A DNA stretch of 64,000 nucleotides from Bacilliculturomica massiliensis (lineage in GTDB: Bacteria; Bacillota; Clostridia; Peptostreptococcales; Anaerovoracaceae), in the NCBI RefSeq assembly GCF_900605495.1, contig NZ_LR027603.1, positions 1,737,997 to 1,801,996 of the forward strand, written 5' to 3'. The position numbers and the translations under genes are program-made. The notes beneath the pieces were generated by a model that worked only from the letters and a program-made list of their open reading frames with translations, was not told the DNA's origin and did no database searches. This document shows, piece after piece, positions 1 through 9,320 of this stretch. Every line of letters starts with the position of its first letter. Position 1 is the first letter of the stretch.

Positions 1-3000
1 GTCCTGCGAAAAGAGATAGAGATAAACGCTTTTCACGCGAATGCCTTTGATCGTTTCCAGGGCCTCCTTATACAGCGCCGTCTGCGGTCTGTAGTAGTCC
101 GCCAGCTCTTCCGCCTCTTTTTTCCCGCCTCCCCGGGCCGCGCCGCCAGACTTGTAATCCAGCAGTATATACTCCTCTCCCTCACGAAAATAACAGTCGA
201 TGGTCCCCTGAACGATGATCTCTTCTCCGTCCAGTACCTTTTTCAGGTTAAAGGATTCCTCCCGGTATACTTCCCCGGAACGGCAGGCTCTGACGCCCGC
301 CTCCGAACGGAAAAACGCCGACAGCGCTTCACAGTCTACAGCCTCCGCTTCCTCCGCCGTCATCATTTCCCTCTGCACCATGGACTGCGCGAAAGCGCGG
401 ATCTCCATGGGGGTCTTTCCCTCTTCCGTAAACGGAATGTGTTCCATGACCCGGTGCATGGCGGTTCCCCGTTCCGCCGCAGTCATCGTGTGCACCGGCT
501 CCATAAACCGCGGAACGACGCCCCGGGGCATGACGGCCCTCCGCGTCTCAGAGGGCGGCTGCGCCAGTCCCCCCCGGACTTCATCCGTCCCGCCCGGAGA
601 CTCCGGCGCCCCAGACCGCTCCCTGAAGATCTGAGCCAGCTCCGACACGCTGTACTTGGATTTCTTCTCCGCCCCCCTGGCCGGGTATACATAGGAGAGC
701 CGTCTGCGGATCTCTCGCTCCAGCTCCCCCCCAGCCTCTGGGCAGAGTCCGCTTCCGAAGCCGTGTTCCAGCTGGACCCGCAGACTCTCACGGGCGGCGG
801 CGTCAGCCCTCCTGACCGCGCCGTATTCCCCGCGGCCGTGAAAGCAGACCTCCGTTTTATTTTCCAGAAGCACCGGGACCACCATGTCCAGATAACAGCG
901 GGCGGACAGCACATCTCCCCCGTTTTTCATCCCGTAATCCTTCATGGCCTTATCCACATCCGTCACCGTACCCATGAGCACCAGCTGGTCCATGGCTCTG
1001 GTAAAGGCCACGTAAAGAGTTCGGATCTCCTCCGCCATGTCTTCCCTGCGCTTCTTCTGCTCGATCAGCGTCTGAAGGATGGTCTTTTTATAATATCCCT
1101 GCTCCGGATCCACCAGGCGCAGCGCGATGCCAAGCTCCTTGTGAAAGACGGCCTTCGCTGAATCCTGCCGCAGATTGAAGCGGCGGCCCAATCCGCCGAT
1201 CAGCACATAGGGAAATTCCAGACCCTTGCTCTTGTGCACGGTCATGATCCGCACCACATCGTCGTTTTCCCCCGCCAGCTTCACCTGTCCCACGCTGATC
1301 TTCTCCTTTTTCAGCGCGTCGATGTACCGGATAAAACCGAACAGCCCTTTTCCCTGACCCGCCTGATAATCCGCCGCTTTGTCCACCAGCGCCCTGAGAT
1401 TTGCCTGTCTCTGCAGACCGGAGGGAATGGCTGATATAAAATCGCCGTAGCCCGTATCCTCGATGAGCATGGAGAGCAGGTCCGCCAGCGGCGTGTAAGC
1501 GGCCTGCCGGCGGTAATCCGCCAGCCTTTCGGCCGCGCGGCGGCACTTGATCCGCAGCGCTTCGTCCCCGCCGTGAACGCCGTATCCTGCAAAAGCCTGA
1601 TAATACGCTCCCTTCATTCTGGATATGCGGATCTCCGCCAGCTCGTCCACCGTGAAATCAAAGATGGGCGACCGCAGCACGGAAAGCAGCGGCAGATCCT
1701 GTTTCCCGTTGTCGATCACCTGAAGCAGATTCATAAAGATCTGGATCTCCACCGTGTCGAAATATCCGTCGCTGTTATCCATGAAGGCGGCGATGCCCTC
1801 CTCGCTCAAAGCTTTGTAATAGAGATCGGCGTAACCCTTGGCCCCCCGCAGCAGGATGACGATATCCCGATTTTCCAGCGGCCGGATCACGCCCTTTTTT
1901 CCGTCGTAGATCGGCTTTCCTCTGGCTTCCCGGATCAGCTGCGCCGCGGCGTACGCCTCCAGCTCAGCTTTTTTCATGTCCTGGATCTCCTCGTCCACGT
2001 CCTGACTATTGTCCAAAGCGTCGTCCACCAAGTGCAGCGACATGGGGTAATCCAGCTCTCCCTCATAGTCAACCCCCTGATACAGCGCCGCGTCGCTGTC
2101 GTAATCCATCCCGGTGGTCTTACCGCTCATCACCGCGGAAAACACCTGATTCACTGCTTTTATGGTATTGCCTTTGCTTCTGAAATTCTGATTCAGATCC
2201 ACCTTGGCGTCAAGCCCGCTCTCAGAACAGCGATAACGCTGGTATTTCTCAATGAACAGTTCCGGTTCCGCCAGACGGAACTTATAGATACTCTGCTTGA
2301 CGTCGCCCACCATGAACACATTGTTTTCCCGGCAGATCCTGCCGATGAGCGTCTCCTGCACCAGATTGCTGTCCTGATATTCGTCTATGAAAATGTACCG
2401 GAACTTTTCGCGGTATTCTCCCGCCGCTTCTTCGTGCTCCAGAATGCGCAGGGCGTAATGCTCGATATCGTTGAAATCCAGCAGATTTTTCTGTTCCTTG
2501 CGGCTTCGGTAGGCCTGGTCGAAAGCCCGCGTCAGCCTGCAGAGTTCCCGGGCAGGCTCCGCTGTCTGTGTCAGCTCCGCCGCGCGCTCTAAAAGGCTGC
2601 CGGCGGCGTACTGTTCCGCCAGCTTCTTGAACAGATCCCTGCCTTTATTTCTCAGCGCCGTCACATCTTCCTTGACCGCCTCGTAGTTCTCTTTGTCAGC
2701 CTTAGCCGCCACCATGCGCTGAAAGGCGCCCCGCTCTCCCCGGAGGTAGGACGCCGCCTCCTCAAAGGCTTCCCGGCTCCATCGGGCTCCACATCCCGTC
2801 TCAGTCCCCCTCCCCGGGTCCGCCGGACGGTCCTCAGCCGGGCTCCCTGCCGGCTCCGCCGCAGGTCCCGACCCCTGATCCAGCTCCCCCTCCGGCGGCA
2901 GAGCTCCCCGCAGCGCACAGAGCGCGCTTTCAGCCAGACGGATATCCGCGGCGATCTTGGGCAGCAGACTGGCCGCTCCCCCCTCCTCCAGCAGGCGTTC

Positions 3001-3756
3001 CGCCTCTTTCAGATAAAATACGCACAGTTCCAGCCCCGAGTCGATCTCTCCGCACATGACCTGAAACGCAGGACTCTCCGCAAACTGCTCCGCGGACGCC
3101 GCAAGCGCTTCCGTCTTTTCCTCCAGCCACCCGAAGGGATCCGGCAGGCTCTGTATAAACTCGTGGACTCTGAGGATCATATCCTTTACGTCGTTCTCGT
3201 TCTTTCCTGAACCGTACTGGTCCAGAAACCGCAGAAACTCAGGATCCCCCGATTCAAAGAGATCTGTAAACACTTCTTCCAGCGCTTCCGCCTGTAAGAT
3301 GATCTTCTGTCCTTCATCGCAGATCTTGAACCCGGGCTCCGCTCCGATCAGATGAAAATATCGGCGGATCACCTCCATGGCGAAGGCGTGGAACGTGCTG
3401 ATATTGCACCGGTATATGCCGGAAAGCTGTCTGCGGAGAAAACGCTGCTTGTCCCTGAGACGCCGCCGTTCCTCCTCATGGTCCCCGCTTACCTTCTGAT
3501 CCGCTCCCTTCACCGGCTCCGTCCCCAAAGCCAGCTCCGCGTTCAGCGCTTTTACGATCTTCTCTTTCATCTCAGAAGCCGCCGCGTTGCTGAACGTCAC
3601 AATGAGCATGCGGTCCAGATCCACCTGATCTTCCAGCAGCAGCCGCTTGATGCGCTCTACCAGCACCGCCGTCTTTCCCGAGCCGGCCGCCGCCGACACC
3701 AATATATTTTTATCCCGCAGGGATATCGCTTCCCATTGTTTTTCCGTCCACTTCAT
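1..3756 (-). CDS. addA: ATP-dependent helicase/nuclease subunit A (AddA), 3' end cut by window edge
   Basis: One open frame of 1252 codons runs from ATG at 3756 to the window edge without a stop. AddA is the UvrD-type helicase and nuclease subunit of AddAB, which resects double-strand breaks for recombination. Visible motifs are Walker A AAAGSGKT (residues 22-29), helicase motif II IDEYQD (about residue 455), VKQSIYKFR just after it, and the C-terminal RecB-type nuclease residues GTID...LLDYKSG near residues 1212-1227. A charged, Pro/Gly-rich linker sits near residues 285-320. Usual family length is 1150-1250, so only a few residues are missing. The start follows GGAG at a somewhat long distance. 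addB, usually directly upstream, is not present; the upstream neighbour is a racemase behind a terminator. Confidence 0.93.
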   Translation of the reverse strand, partial: MKWTEKQWEAISLRDKNILVSAAAGSGKTAVLVERIKRLLLEDQVDLDRMLIVTFSNAAASEMKEKIVKALNAELALGTEPVKGADQKVSGDHEEERRRLRDKQRFLRRQLSGIYRCNISTFHAFAMEVIRRYFHLIGAEPGFKICDEGQKIILQAEALEEVFTDLFESGDPEFLRFLDQYGSGKNENDVKDMILRVHEFIQSLPDPFGWLEEKTEALAASAEQFAESPAFQVMCGEIDSGLELCVFYLKEAERLLEEGGAASLLPKIAADIRLAESALCALRGALPPEGELDQGSGPAAEPAGSPAEDRPADPGRGTETGCGARWSREAFEEAASYLRGERGAFQRMVAAKADKENYEAVKEDVTALRNKGRDLFKKLAEQYAAGSLLERAAELTQTAEPARELCRLTRAFDQAYRSRKEQKNLLDFNDIEHYALRILEHEEAAGEYREKFRYIFIDEYQDSNLVQETLIGRICRENNVFMVGDVKQSIYKFRLAEPELFIEKYQRYRCSESGLDAKVDLNQNFRSKGNTIKAVNQVFSAVMSGKTTGMDYDSDAALYQGVDYEGELDYPMSLHLVDDALDNSQDVDEEIQDMKKAELEAYAAAQLIREARGKPIYDGKKGVIRPLENRDIVILLRGAKGYADLYYKALSEEGIAAFMDNSDGYFDTVEIQIFMNLLQVIDNGKQDLPLLSVLRSPIFDFTVDELAEIRISRMKGAYYQAFAGYGVHGGDEALRIKCRRAAERLADYRRQAAYTPLADLLSMLIEDTGYGDFISAIPSGLQRQANLRALVDKAADYQAGQGKGLFGFIRYIDALKKEKISVGQVKLAGENDDVVRIMTVHKSKGLEFPYVLIGGLGRRFNLRQDSAKAVFHKELGIALRLVDPEQGYYKKTILQTLIEQKKRREDMAEEIRTLYVAFTRAMDQLVLMGTVTDVDKAMKDYGMKNGGDVLSARCYLDMVVPVLLENKTEVCFHGRGEYGAVRRADAAARESLRVQLEHGFGSGLCPEAGGELEREIRRRLSYVYPARGAEKKSKYSVSELAQIFRERSGAPESPGGTDEVRGGLAQPPSETRRAVMPRGVVPRFMEPVHTMTAAERGTAMHRVMEHIPFTEEGKTPMEIRAFAQSMVQREMMTAEEAEAVDCEALSAFFRSEAGVRACRSGEVYREESFNLKKVLDGEEIIVQGTIDCYFREGEEYILLDYKSGGAARGGGKKEAEELADYYRPQTALYKEALETIKGIRVKSVYLYLFSQD

Positions 3757-3910
3757 AGTCGCTGTCTTCTCCGTATTTTCTGCAGGCTCCGTCTTTCTTC
3801 CTGCCTTTGTGCGCTGCGGCCTGACCGCCGGCTGACTGACTGACGAACTGACCGGCCGGCTGTTTGATTGACCGGCGGCCGGCCTTGCCGCCGTCTTCTC
3901 CTCCGGCGCT

Positions 3911-4022
3911 GTGAGTTGCCGCAATCGCAACCTGCAGAGCCGCGCATACGCCTATTATAATAGTATAACGGAAAACAGCCTCCAGTTCCACGTATTTCTG
4001 TTCACAGCCATCCTCAGCCCGC
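3911..4022. repeat. Dispersed repeat copy A, left of the hydantoin locus
   Basis: Intergenic sequence whose two ends match copy B at 11010-11102. The first 22 nt (GTGAG-TGC-GCAATC core) agree at 18 of 22 positions, and the last 26 nt (TCTGTTCACAGC, ATCCTCAGCCCGC) agree at 25 of 26. The middle differs in sequence and length (112 nt here, 93 in B). Both copies have the same orientation and lie upstream of minus-strand genes. The rest of the 3757-4245 gap holds no convincing gene; a short open frame through it has no family resemblance I recognise. Confidence 0.6.
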
Positions 4023-4127
4023 GAGGCTTGAACAAACATCCAATTCAAATGCCGGATCAGGATAAACGAATGCGTTGTCTTGCTGCCTGTCGCCAGTCCT
4101 TCAAAACAAATGGAAATGTATAAAAAC

Positions 4128-4183
4128 CAGGTATAAAAACAAGGAATCGCCAGTTCCGGCCAATGCCGGTTCTGGCGATTCCT
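4128..4183 (-). terminator. Rho-independent terminator of the hydantoin operon
   Basis: On the minus strand a 12-bp stem (4142-4153 with 4172-4183) is extended, after a T/T mismatch pair, by a CCGG/CCGG stem. It is followed by TTGTTTTTATACC. It lies 62 nt beyond the racemase stop and isolates that operon from addA. Confidence 0.85.
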
Positions 4184-4245
4184 AAATCAGGGACTTATTT
4201 TACAGCCCCTTTCAACAACATCTGACAACCAATACGCCGCCGTTC

Positions 4246-4956
4246 CTACTTCTGCGGAACAGGCATATAGGTGATCCGGCTCTGCCGCAGCCCCATTTTA
4301 GCTGTCAGCTCCAGCATCATGACCGCGGACTGAGCGGCCTCCAGAACCGGAACGCAATAGCCGGCCTCGTGCAGCCGGGCCTGTACTGTTTCTGTCACGT
4401 CCACCATGGCGGTGCAGCCCAGTACGATAGCCTCCGCGCCGTCTTCCCGTATGGCCTTCAGACTCTCCTCATAGACCGCGTTACAAAGCTTTTCATGGCT
4501 TGAAAGCTCCAGCACCGGTATGTCCACGCTGCGCACGCAGGCCACCCGGTCTCCCAGATGTGCCTTGGCGATACCGCCCCTGATCAGCGGCAGCACATTG
4601 GGCAGCACCGTCACGATGGCGACCCGATCCGCCATACCCATGGCCAGGAGCATGACCGGCTCAAATCCCCCGAAAACAGGGATATTCACGCATTCTCGGG
4701 CAGCGCGGACGCCTGGGTCGCCAAAACAGTTGATGAACACCCCCTCGTATCCCTGCTTTTCCGCCTCGATGCACTTTGCAATGATATCCGGGGCGCACAT
4801 GGCTTCGTCATACTCGCACTCGATACTGGCCGTGCCCTCCGTGATCTGCACCACATCCATCTGCGTGTCTGCACTCAGATATTTGTTGATATAGTCTTCC
4901 ATTTCAGGAGTGATCAGTCCCGGCGTTGTCACAGGTACTAAATCCAATAGCTTCAT
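4246..4956 (-). CDS. Asp/Glu/hydantoin racemase family protein
   Basis: A 236-residue protein of the Asp/Glu/hydantoin racemase superfamily, which inverts an alpha carbon with two facing cysteines and no cofactor. Both are in place: Cys77 in INCFGDPG and Cys181 in LGCTAM. Length and the FGGFEP segment fit the hydantoin racemase branch rather than glutamate racemase MurI. It is the last gene of the minus-strand cluster, 119 nt after the HyuA-like gene and just before a strong terminator. A racemase beside a HyuA-like protein suggests handling of both enantiomers of a hydantoin or related cyclic amide; the substrate is inferred. Some family members act on allantoin-like or maleate compounds, so the exact reaction is open. 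Confidence 0.85.
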   Translation of the reverse strand: MKLLDLVPVTTPGLITPEMEDYINKYLSADTQMDVVQITEGTASIECEYDEAMCAPDIIAKCIEAEKQGYEGVFINCFGDPGVRAARECVNIPVFGGFEPVMLLAMGMADRVAIVTVLPNVLPLIRGGIAKAHLGDRVACVRSVDIPVLELSSHEKLCNAVYEESLKAIREDGAEAIVLGCTAMVDVTETVQARLHEAGYCVPVLEAAQSAVMMLELTAKMGLRQSRITYMPVPQK

Positions 4957-5075
4957 CTCGTACTCCTCTCCGCGCTGTCAACGCATTTCCGCTCATGATA
5001 CTTATCGGCCCCTCCGCATCTGCCGCCGGCTGTCCCGCGGCACGGCAGCCGCATTCTGTTCTCGCAGCCGCGCCT

Positions 5076-6632
5076 CTACCCCCGCAGATCTCCCGCAGCC
5101 TTGATCTTCACCCGGTTCGTATTTCCAGGGTAATAGGCTAAAGGCACGTCCTCCACATCGATGATTTCAACGGTCTCCCGGACTGCTCCGGACTCCACGG
5201 CAAGCTCCGCAGCCTCGGCCTTGGCCTGCTCCAGAGCCAGATCCCTGGGAAGCTCATCGTAGTTGATCAGCTTCTCGTAGGTGCCGCTGACCTTGGAGAT
5301 GGCGGAGCCAATTGCGTTGGCACAGCCGAAATGTCTCGGCTTTATGACCTTTGCCGCGCCGTTCAGATCCTCCGGCAAAATGATGGAGCCTCCTCCCACC
5401 AGAATGACGTCCATATCTGCGTTGGAGATCTTCATCTCGTCGATGGCGTCCTCCACCATGGCGCGGATCGCCTCCATAGCCTTCCGCGCCTTTTCCTCGG
5501 GGATCGCCGCCGCCAGCGCCGGGTCCCCCAGATCGGTCATTCCCAGGCGAACCGCGATGTCCGTGGCGGTCATCACGTCGCCGCCGAACACCAGGGCCTT
5601 CTCTGTGATCTCATATCCCACGCTGTCCGGACCCACGGTGACGCTGCCGTCCTCGCGCTCCCTCACGATGGAGCCTCCGCCCAGACCGATGGAGATCACG
5701 TCCGGCATGCGGAAATTCGTACGCACGCCGCCGATGTTGGCCGCGGCGCTGGACTCCCGCGGAAACCCGTTCTGAATGACCCCCAGATCTGTGGTCGTAC
5801 CTCCCACGTCGATGACGATGGCATTCTGCCGGCGGCTCAGATAACTGGCCCCGCGGATGGAGTTGGTCGGCCCGCAGGCTATGGTGAAAATCGGATAGCG
5901 CCGGGCGTGCTCCATGGTCATCAGCGTGCCGTCGTTCTGGGACAGGTAAATGTCCGCGTCGACGATCCCCTCGTCCGCCAGGCTTCTGGCAAAGCCCGCG
6001 GTAAACCGCTCGGCCACCTGATTGAGCGCCGCGTTCAGGATCGTGGCGTTCTCTCTCTCAATCAGGCCCATGGAGCCGATCTCGCTGGACAGAGAAATTC
6101 GCACGTCATCGCCCATCACCTGCCGGCAGAGGGCCGCGGCGGCCTGCTCATGCTCGTTTCTCACGGTGGAAAAAACGCAGGATATGGCCATGGATTTTAC
6201 ATTCCGCTCCTTCATCTCCTCAAAAAAGCGCCGGGCCGCCGCCTCGTCGAAGGGCGCCAATTCCTTGCCGTCGTACTCGAAGCCGCCGCCCACGATGGCG
6301 CAGCCTGCAGCGATCCGCTGAATGTCCTCGGCCCAATCCACCATGGGCCGGATCCCGGTAGTGGCAGGCGCTCCGATCCGCAGGATCCCGATGCTCTCCA
6401 GATTTTTTCGTTCGATGATGGCGTTGGTGCACTGAGTGGTCCCCAGCATGGCCTGCCCGATCTTTTTGCGGTCCACGCCGGACAGTGCCAGAACCGCGCG
6501 CACAGCTCCCAGAATACCGTCGTAAATATCGCCCGAGGTAGGACGCTTGACCTCCGCCGCCACCTCCAGATTTTCATCGATCAGCACGGCGTCCGTGTTC
6601 GTTCCTCCCACGTCGATTCCCAGCTTATACAT
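5076..6632 (-). CDS. Hydantoinase/oxoprolinase family protein (HyuA-like)
   Basis: A 518-residue protein with the N-terminal phosphate-binding loop GIDVGGTNTDAVLI (residues 5-18) of the ASKHA-fold hydantoinase/oxoprolinase A family, followed by GTTQCTNAI and VIDVGGTTTDLG, typical of N-methylhydantoinase A. Relatives cleave a five-membered cyclic amide such as hydantoin or 5-oxoproline using ATP. They usually work with a HyuB partner; no hyuB is present here. Size matches short HyuA-like proteins rather than the roughly 690-residue full HyuA. Its start overlaps the DUF917 gene by 8 nt, so the two are translationally coupled. DUF917 neighbours are frequent for this branch. The reaction is inferred only at family level. 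Confidence 0.85.
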   Translation of the reverse strand: MYKLGIDVGGTNTDAVLIDENLEVAAEVKRPTSGDIYDGILGAVRAVLALSGVDRKKIGQAMLGTTQCTNAIIERKNLESIGILRIGAPATTGIRPMVDWAEDIQRIAAGCAIVGGGFEYDGKELAPFDEAAARRFFEEMKERNVKSMAISCVFSTVRNEHEQAAAALCRQVMGDDVRISLSSEIGSMGLIERENATILNAALNQVAERFTAGFARSLADEGIVDADIYLSQNDGTLMTMEHARRYPIFTIACGPTNSIRGASYLSRRQNAIVIDVGGTTTDLGVIQNGFPRESSAAANIGGVRTNFRMPDVISIGLGGGSIVREREDGSVTVGPDSVGYEITEKALVFGGDVMTATDIAVRLGMTDLGDPALAAAIPEEKARKAMEAIRAMVEDAIDEMKISNADMDVILVGGGSIILPEDLNGAAKVIKPRHFGCANAIGSAISKVSGTYEKLINYDELPRDLALEQAKAEAAELAVESGAVRETVEIIDVEDVPLAYYPGNTNRVKIKAAGDLRG

Positions 6633-7725
6633 GTCTTCTTCCTCCTTTGCACCGTTCCTCCAGCGGAATGTAATCCGTATCGCAGCCGAAATACCTGGGT
6701 CCTACCAGCTCCAGCCCCTCCGGCGTGCGCCACATCTCAAAGCACTTAAGTCCCACCACTAGCACGCGTTTTCCGTATTTTAAGGCGTCGGTGGTGACGG
6801 GATGAAAGGTCTCCGTGTCGACCAGGCAAATCAGGTCCGGCGTGGTAGCCACGATCTCTCCGTCTACCGTGGCCGTCAGGTTCTCGTTCTGAAACTCCAC
6901 GAACGCGCTGCGTCCCTTGTCCTCCCCGATGCCGGTCAGCAGAACCTTGCCAAAGTTAAACGCGCCCCGTGTCTCCCTCAGCACGTCGCTGATCTTGCCC
7001 TTGAAGAGCTTAAAGCCGCCGGAAAACTCCAGAAAATGCTCCTCAGGCGTCTTCCCCGCGCAGTCCTTCACAGTACGGATCGCCTCGCCCAGCTTCTGGC
7101 TTCTTGTAACGATGTTCTTCACCGCGTACTTCTTCAGCTGCGCGCCGCTCATGGGATACAGCGATACAGACACGGAGCCGCCGCAGCTCATGGTCACGGC
7201 CCGGGCCAGCTCCTCAGTCCACTTATTTGTGATGGTCTCAAAGATGGCGCTGTTTCCCTTCTCATCGGTGAGCGCCATGGGCGACGCGCTGATCCCGCCG
7301 ATGGTAAACGTGACCATCTGAAGCTCGGGGAAGGCCCGCCCCATGCCGTCGCAGTCCACCAGCGGCAGCCCCAGCCGCGCGCAGGCCGCGATGGGCAGCA
7401 TGCTGTTTACGCCGCCCGCCTCGATGGGCAAAAAGGCGAATATCTCCTTGCCGAAAAACTGTGAAACCATCCGGTGGAGTCTCTCGTACTCCTTGCCGCC
7501 AATCCCCTTCTCCGCCAAAACCGTGGGCGCTCCCATCATCGCGATCGGCACCACGAAAGCATCGTCCGGCACCTCTTCCGGATCCAGCAGCTCAACAGGT
7601 CCGCACTCCTTTACGGCCCCCATGGCCACCAGCTTTCCCACGTAGGGATCCCCGCCTCCGCCAGCGCCCAGCAGCGCTGCGCCCAGCGCAATGTCCTCTA
7701 TTTCCTTCATTCCGATCATCCGCAT
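6625..7725 (-). CDS. DUF917 family protein
   Basis: A 366-residue DUF917 protein, a family of unproven function commonly encoded beside hydantoinase/oxoprolinase genes. The family's glycine-rich N-terminal loop GAGGGGDP is at residues 20-27. I chose ATG 7725, which sits about 9 nt behind GGAGG; an upstream ATG at 7740 has a poor site and would add five residues. The 3' end overlaps the HyuA-like start by 8 nt. A cytosolic role with the HyuA-like protein, possibly standing in for the absent HyuB, is inference from position only. Confidence 0.85.
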   Translation of the reverse strand: MRMIGMKEIEDIALGAALLGAGGGGDPYVGKLVAMGAVKECGPVELLDPEEVPDDAFVVPIAMMGAPTVLAEKGIGGKEYERLHRMVSQFFGKEIFAFLPIEAGGVNSMLPIAACARLGLPLVDCDGMGRAFPELQMVTFTIGGISASPMALTDEKGNSAIFETITNKWTEELARAVTMSCGGSVSVSLYPMSGAQLKKYAVKNIVTRSQKLGEAIRTVKDCAGKTPEEHFLEFSGGFKLFKGKISDVLRETRGAFNFGKVLLTGIGEDKGRSAFVEFQNENLTATVDGEIVATTPDLICLVDTETFHPVTTDALKYGKRVLVVGLKCFEMWRTPEGLELVGPRYFGCDTDYIPLEERCKGGRRHV

Positions 7726-7814
7726 TGCATCTTCCTCCATTCTCTTTTCATTTCCGCTTTTCTTCCTCGTTCATGCCCGCGCCGCAGCGCGCCGGAATAT
7801 CTCCCGCTTCATTT

Positions 7815-9140
7815 TCACATGCCCCGGCCCTGCCTCTTTCGGTCCCCGGCCAGCCTGGACAAGGCCGCATAGAGTATCATAGCCACCACGATCCCGTTGA
7901 TGGGACCAATGAAAAAGTTTACATTCAGAAAGGCCACCGCCGGAAAATAGGTGAACGTCCCGCTGGTCAGGCAGGCCGCGAAGGCTCCCACGAGAAAGGC
8001 CGCCATCCCCGGCCAGAAGACGCCGGGACGCACGTGGAAATTTTCCTTCCGCCCTTTTCCCAAAATCCAATAATCCGCGATCATGACGCCCACAAAAGCC
8101 GGCACCAGCGCGCACAGCAGCGTCAGAAAGGCCTGAAATTTATCCATGATACCTACAGCCGCAAGCAGCGTCCCCACGATTCCGGCCACGGCGGTGCAGA
8201 CGTGGCTGCGCTTCTCGTCCAGTCCCAGAAGGATAGACAGGGAGAGACCGCCGGAATAGGCGTTGGTCACATTGGTGGTCCAGGTCGCCGCGATCAGCGC
8301 GATCAGGCCGATGGCCGGAACCCCGGCGGCGGTGAGGATCAGACTGATATCATACTCGCCGGTGACGATGGAAAGCACCGCGCCGATGAGCAGAATCAGA
8401 AGCCCTGAGGGCAGCACGCCCAGGACGGAGGACTTTATGACGTCGCCCCGGTTTCTGGCGAAGCGGCAATAGTCCCCGGCGATGGAGCCGCCCACGGCAA
8501 AGGAGCCGACCGTCAGACTGACGCCGCTGAGAATGCCCATCGAAGCTGCAGGCTCATAGGCTGCGATCACGTTCACACCGTCATTTCTTACCACCGCGGT
8601 GATCAGCCCGTAGATCAGCACCACGATCAGCAGCGGAACCGCTATGTAATTGAGCCATTTCAGACCCTTAAAACCGAAGCACGCGGTGGAGACCATGATG
8701 ACGCCCCATATCACTGCGCAGAGCCAGATCGGAATGGAAACCCCCGTCATCGCTTCAAGCATGGATGAAAAGGAGGCGCCGCAGACCGCCGCCTGGATGC
8801 CGAACCAACCGATGCAGGCGATGGCCAGTATGGCGCTGATGATGTACTTTCCGCCCGTCTCCCCCAGAGCGCTCCCCGCCATGACCGCGGTGGGCAGCCC
8901 CGTGTCGCAGCCCTGCATTCCCATAAAGCTCATATACACGCAGACAATGCCGTATCCGATGAGCACAGTGATCGCGCACTGGGGCAGCGTCATGCCATTA
9001 CCCAAAATTCCTCCCACCATCAGACTGGAGACGCAGATCATGGCCCCGATCCACACCATGGCGATGGAAGGCCAGCTCTGGCGCTCATCCTCGCGAATCT
9101 CAAAAGCACGACTTTCATTGTTTGTTTTGCTCAAGCGCAT
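7815..9140 (-). CDS. NCS1-family permease (cytosine/purine/hydantoin type)
   Basis: A 441-residue integral membrane protein with about twelve hydrophobic segments. It resembles CodB-like nucleobase:cation symporters of the NCS1 family, which take up cytosine, allantoin or hydantoins. Typical features are the N-terminal segment WPSIAMVWIGAMICVSSL, a Gly-rich TM1, and ATWTTNVTNAYSGGLSLS in the middle. The open frame extends upstream to 9296, but ATG 9140 follows GAAAGGG at good distance and starts just before the conserved region. It lies 89 nt upstream of the DUF917 gene and is the likely importer for this locus. A TATACT hexamer at 9225-9220 is a possible -10 of the operon, without a clear -35. 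Confidence 0.88.
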   Translation of the reverse strand: MRLSKTNNESRAFEIREDERQSWPSIAMVWIGAMICVSSLMVGGILGNGMTLPQCAITVLIGYGIVCVYMSFMGMQGCDTGLPTAVMAGSALGETGGKYIISAILAIACIGWFGIQAAVCGASFSSMLEAMTGVSIPIWLCAVIWGVIMVSTACFGFKGLKWLNYIAVPLLIVVLIYGLITAVVRNDGVNVIAAYEPAASMGILSGVSLTVGSFAVGGSIAGDYCRFARNRGDVIKSSVLGVLPSGLLILLIGAVLSIVTGEYDISLILTAAGVPAIGLIALIAATWTTNVTNAYSGGLSLSILLGLDEKRSHVCTAVAGIVGTLLAAVGIMDKFQAFLTLLCALVPAFVGVMIADYWILGKGRKENFHVRPGVFWPGMAAFLVGAFAACLTSGTFTYFPAVAFLNVNFFIGPINGIVVAMILYAALSRLAGDRKRQGRGM

Positions 9141-9320
9141 CACACCCTTTCTTTCCTGTCCCGACTCCCTGAAAACCGAAAAAAACACGGTTTTGCGGGA
9201 AAGCTTCACTTTTTTTGAAAGTATAGCACTCCGACTGGAAAAAGAGAATTGTCGAATGAGCAGAAAAAAAGCGCCGTGCTTTGTCCTTTCGGACAAAACC
9301 GACGCTTCGATATCCTGCCA

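Noticed and set aside
3710-4048. Small protein of 112 residues overlapping the addA start
   Set aside because: Its end is antiparallel-frame reading of addA and its start runs through the dispersed repeat; there is no ribosome site or recognisable domain.
9140-9296. Longer N-terminus for the NCS1 permease
   Set aside because: The additional 52 residues are Phe/Ser/Lys-rich and not conserved, and ATG 9140 has the better ribosome site directly before the family start.
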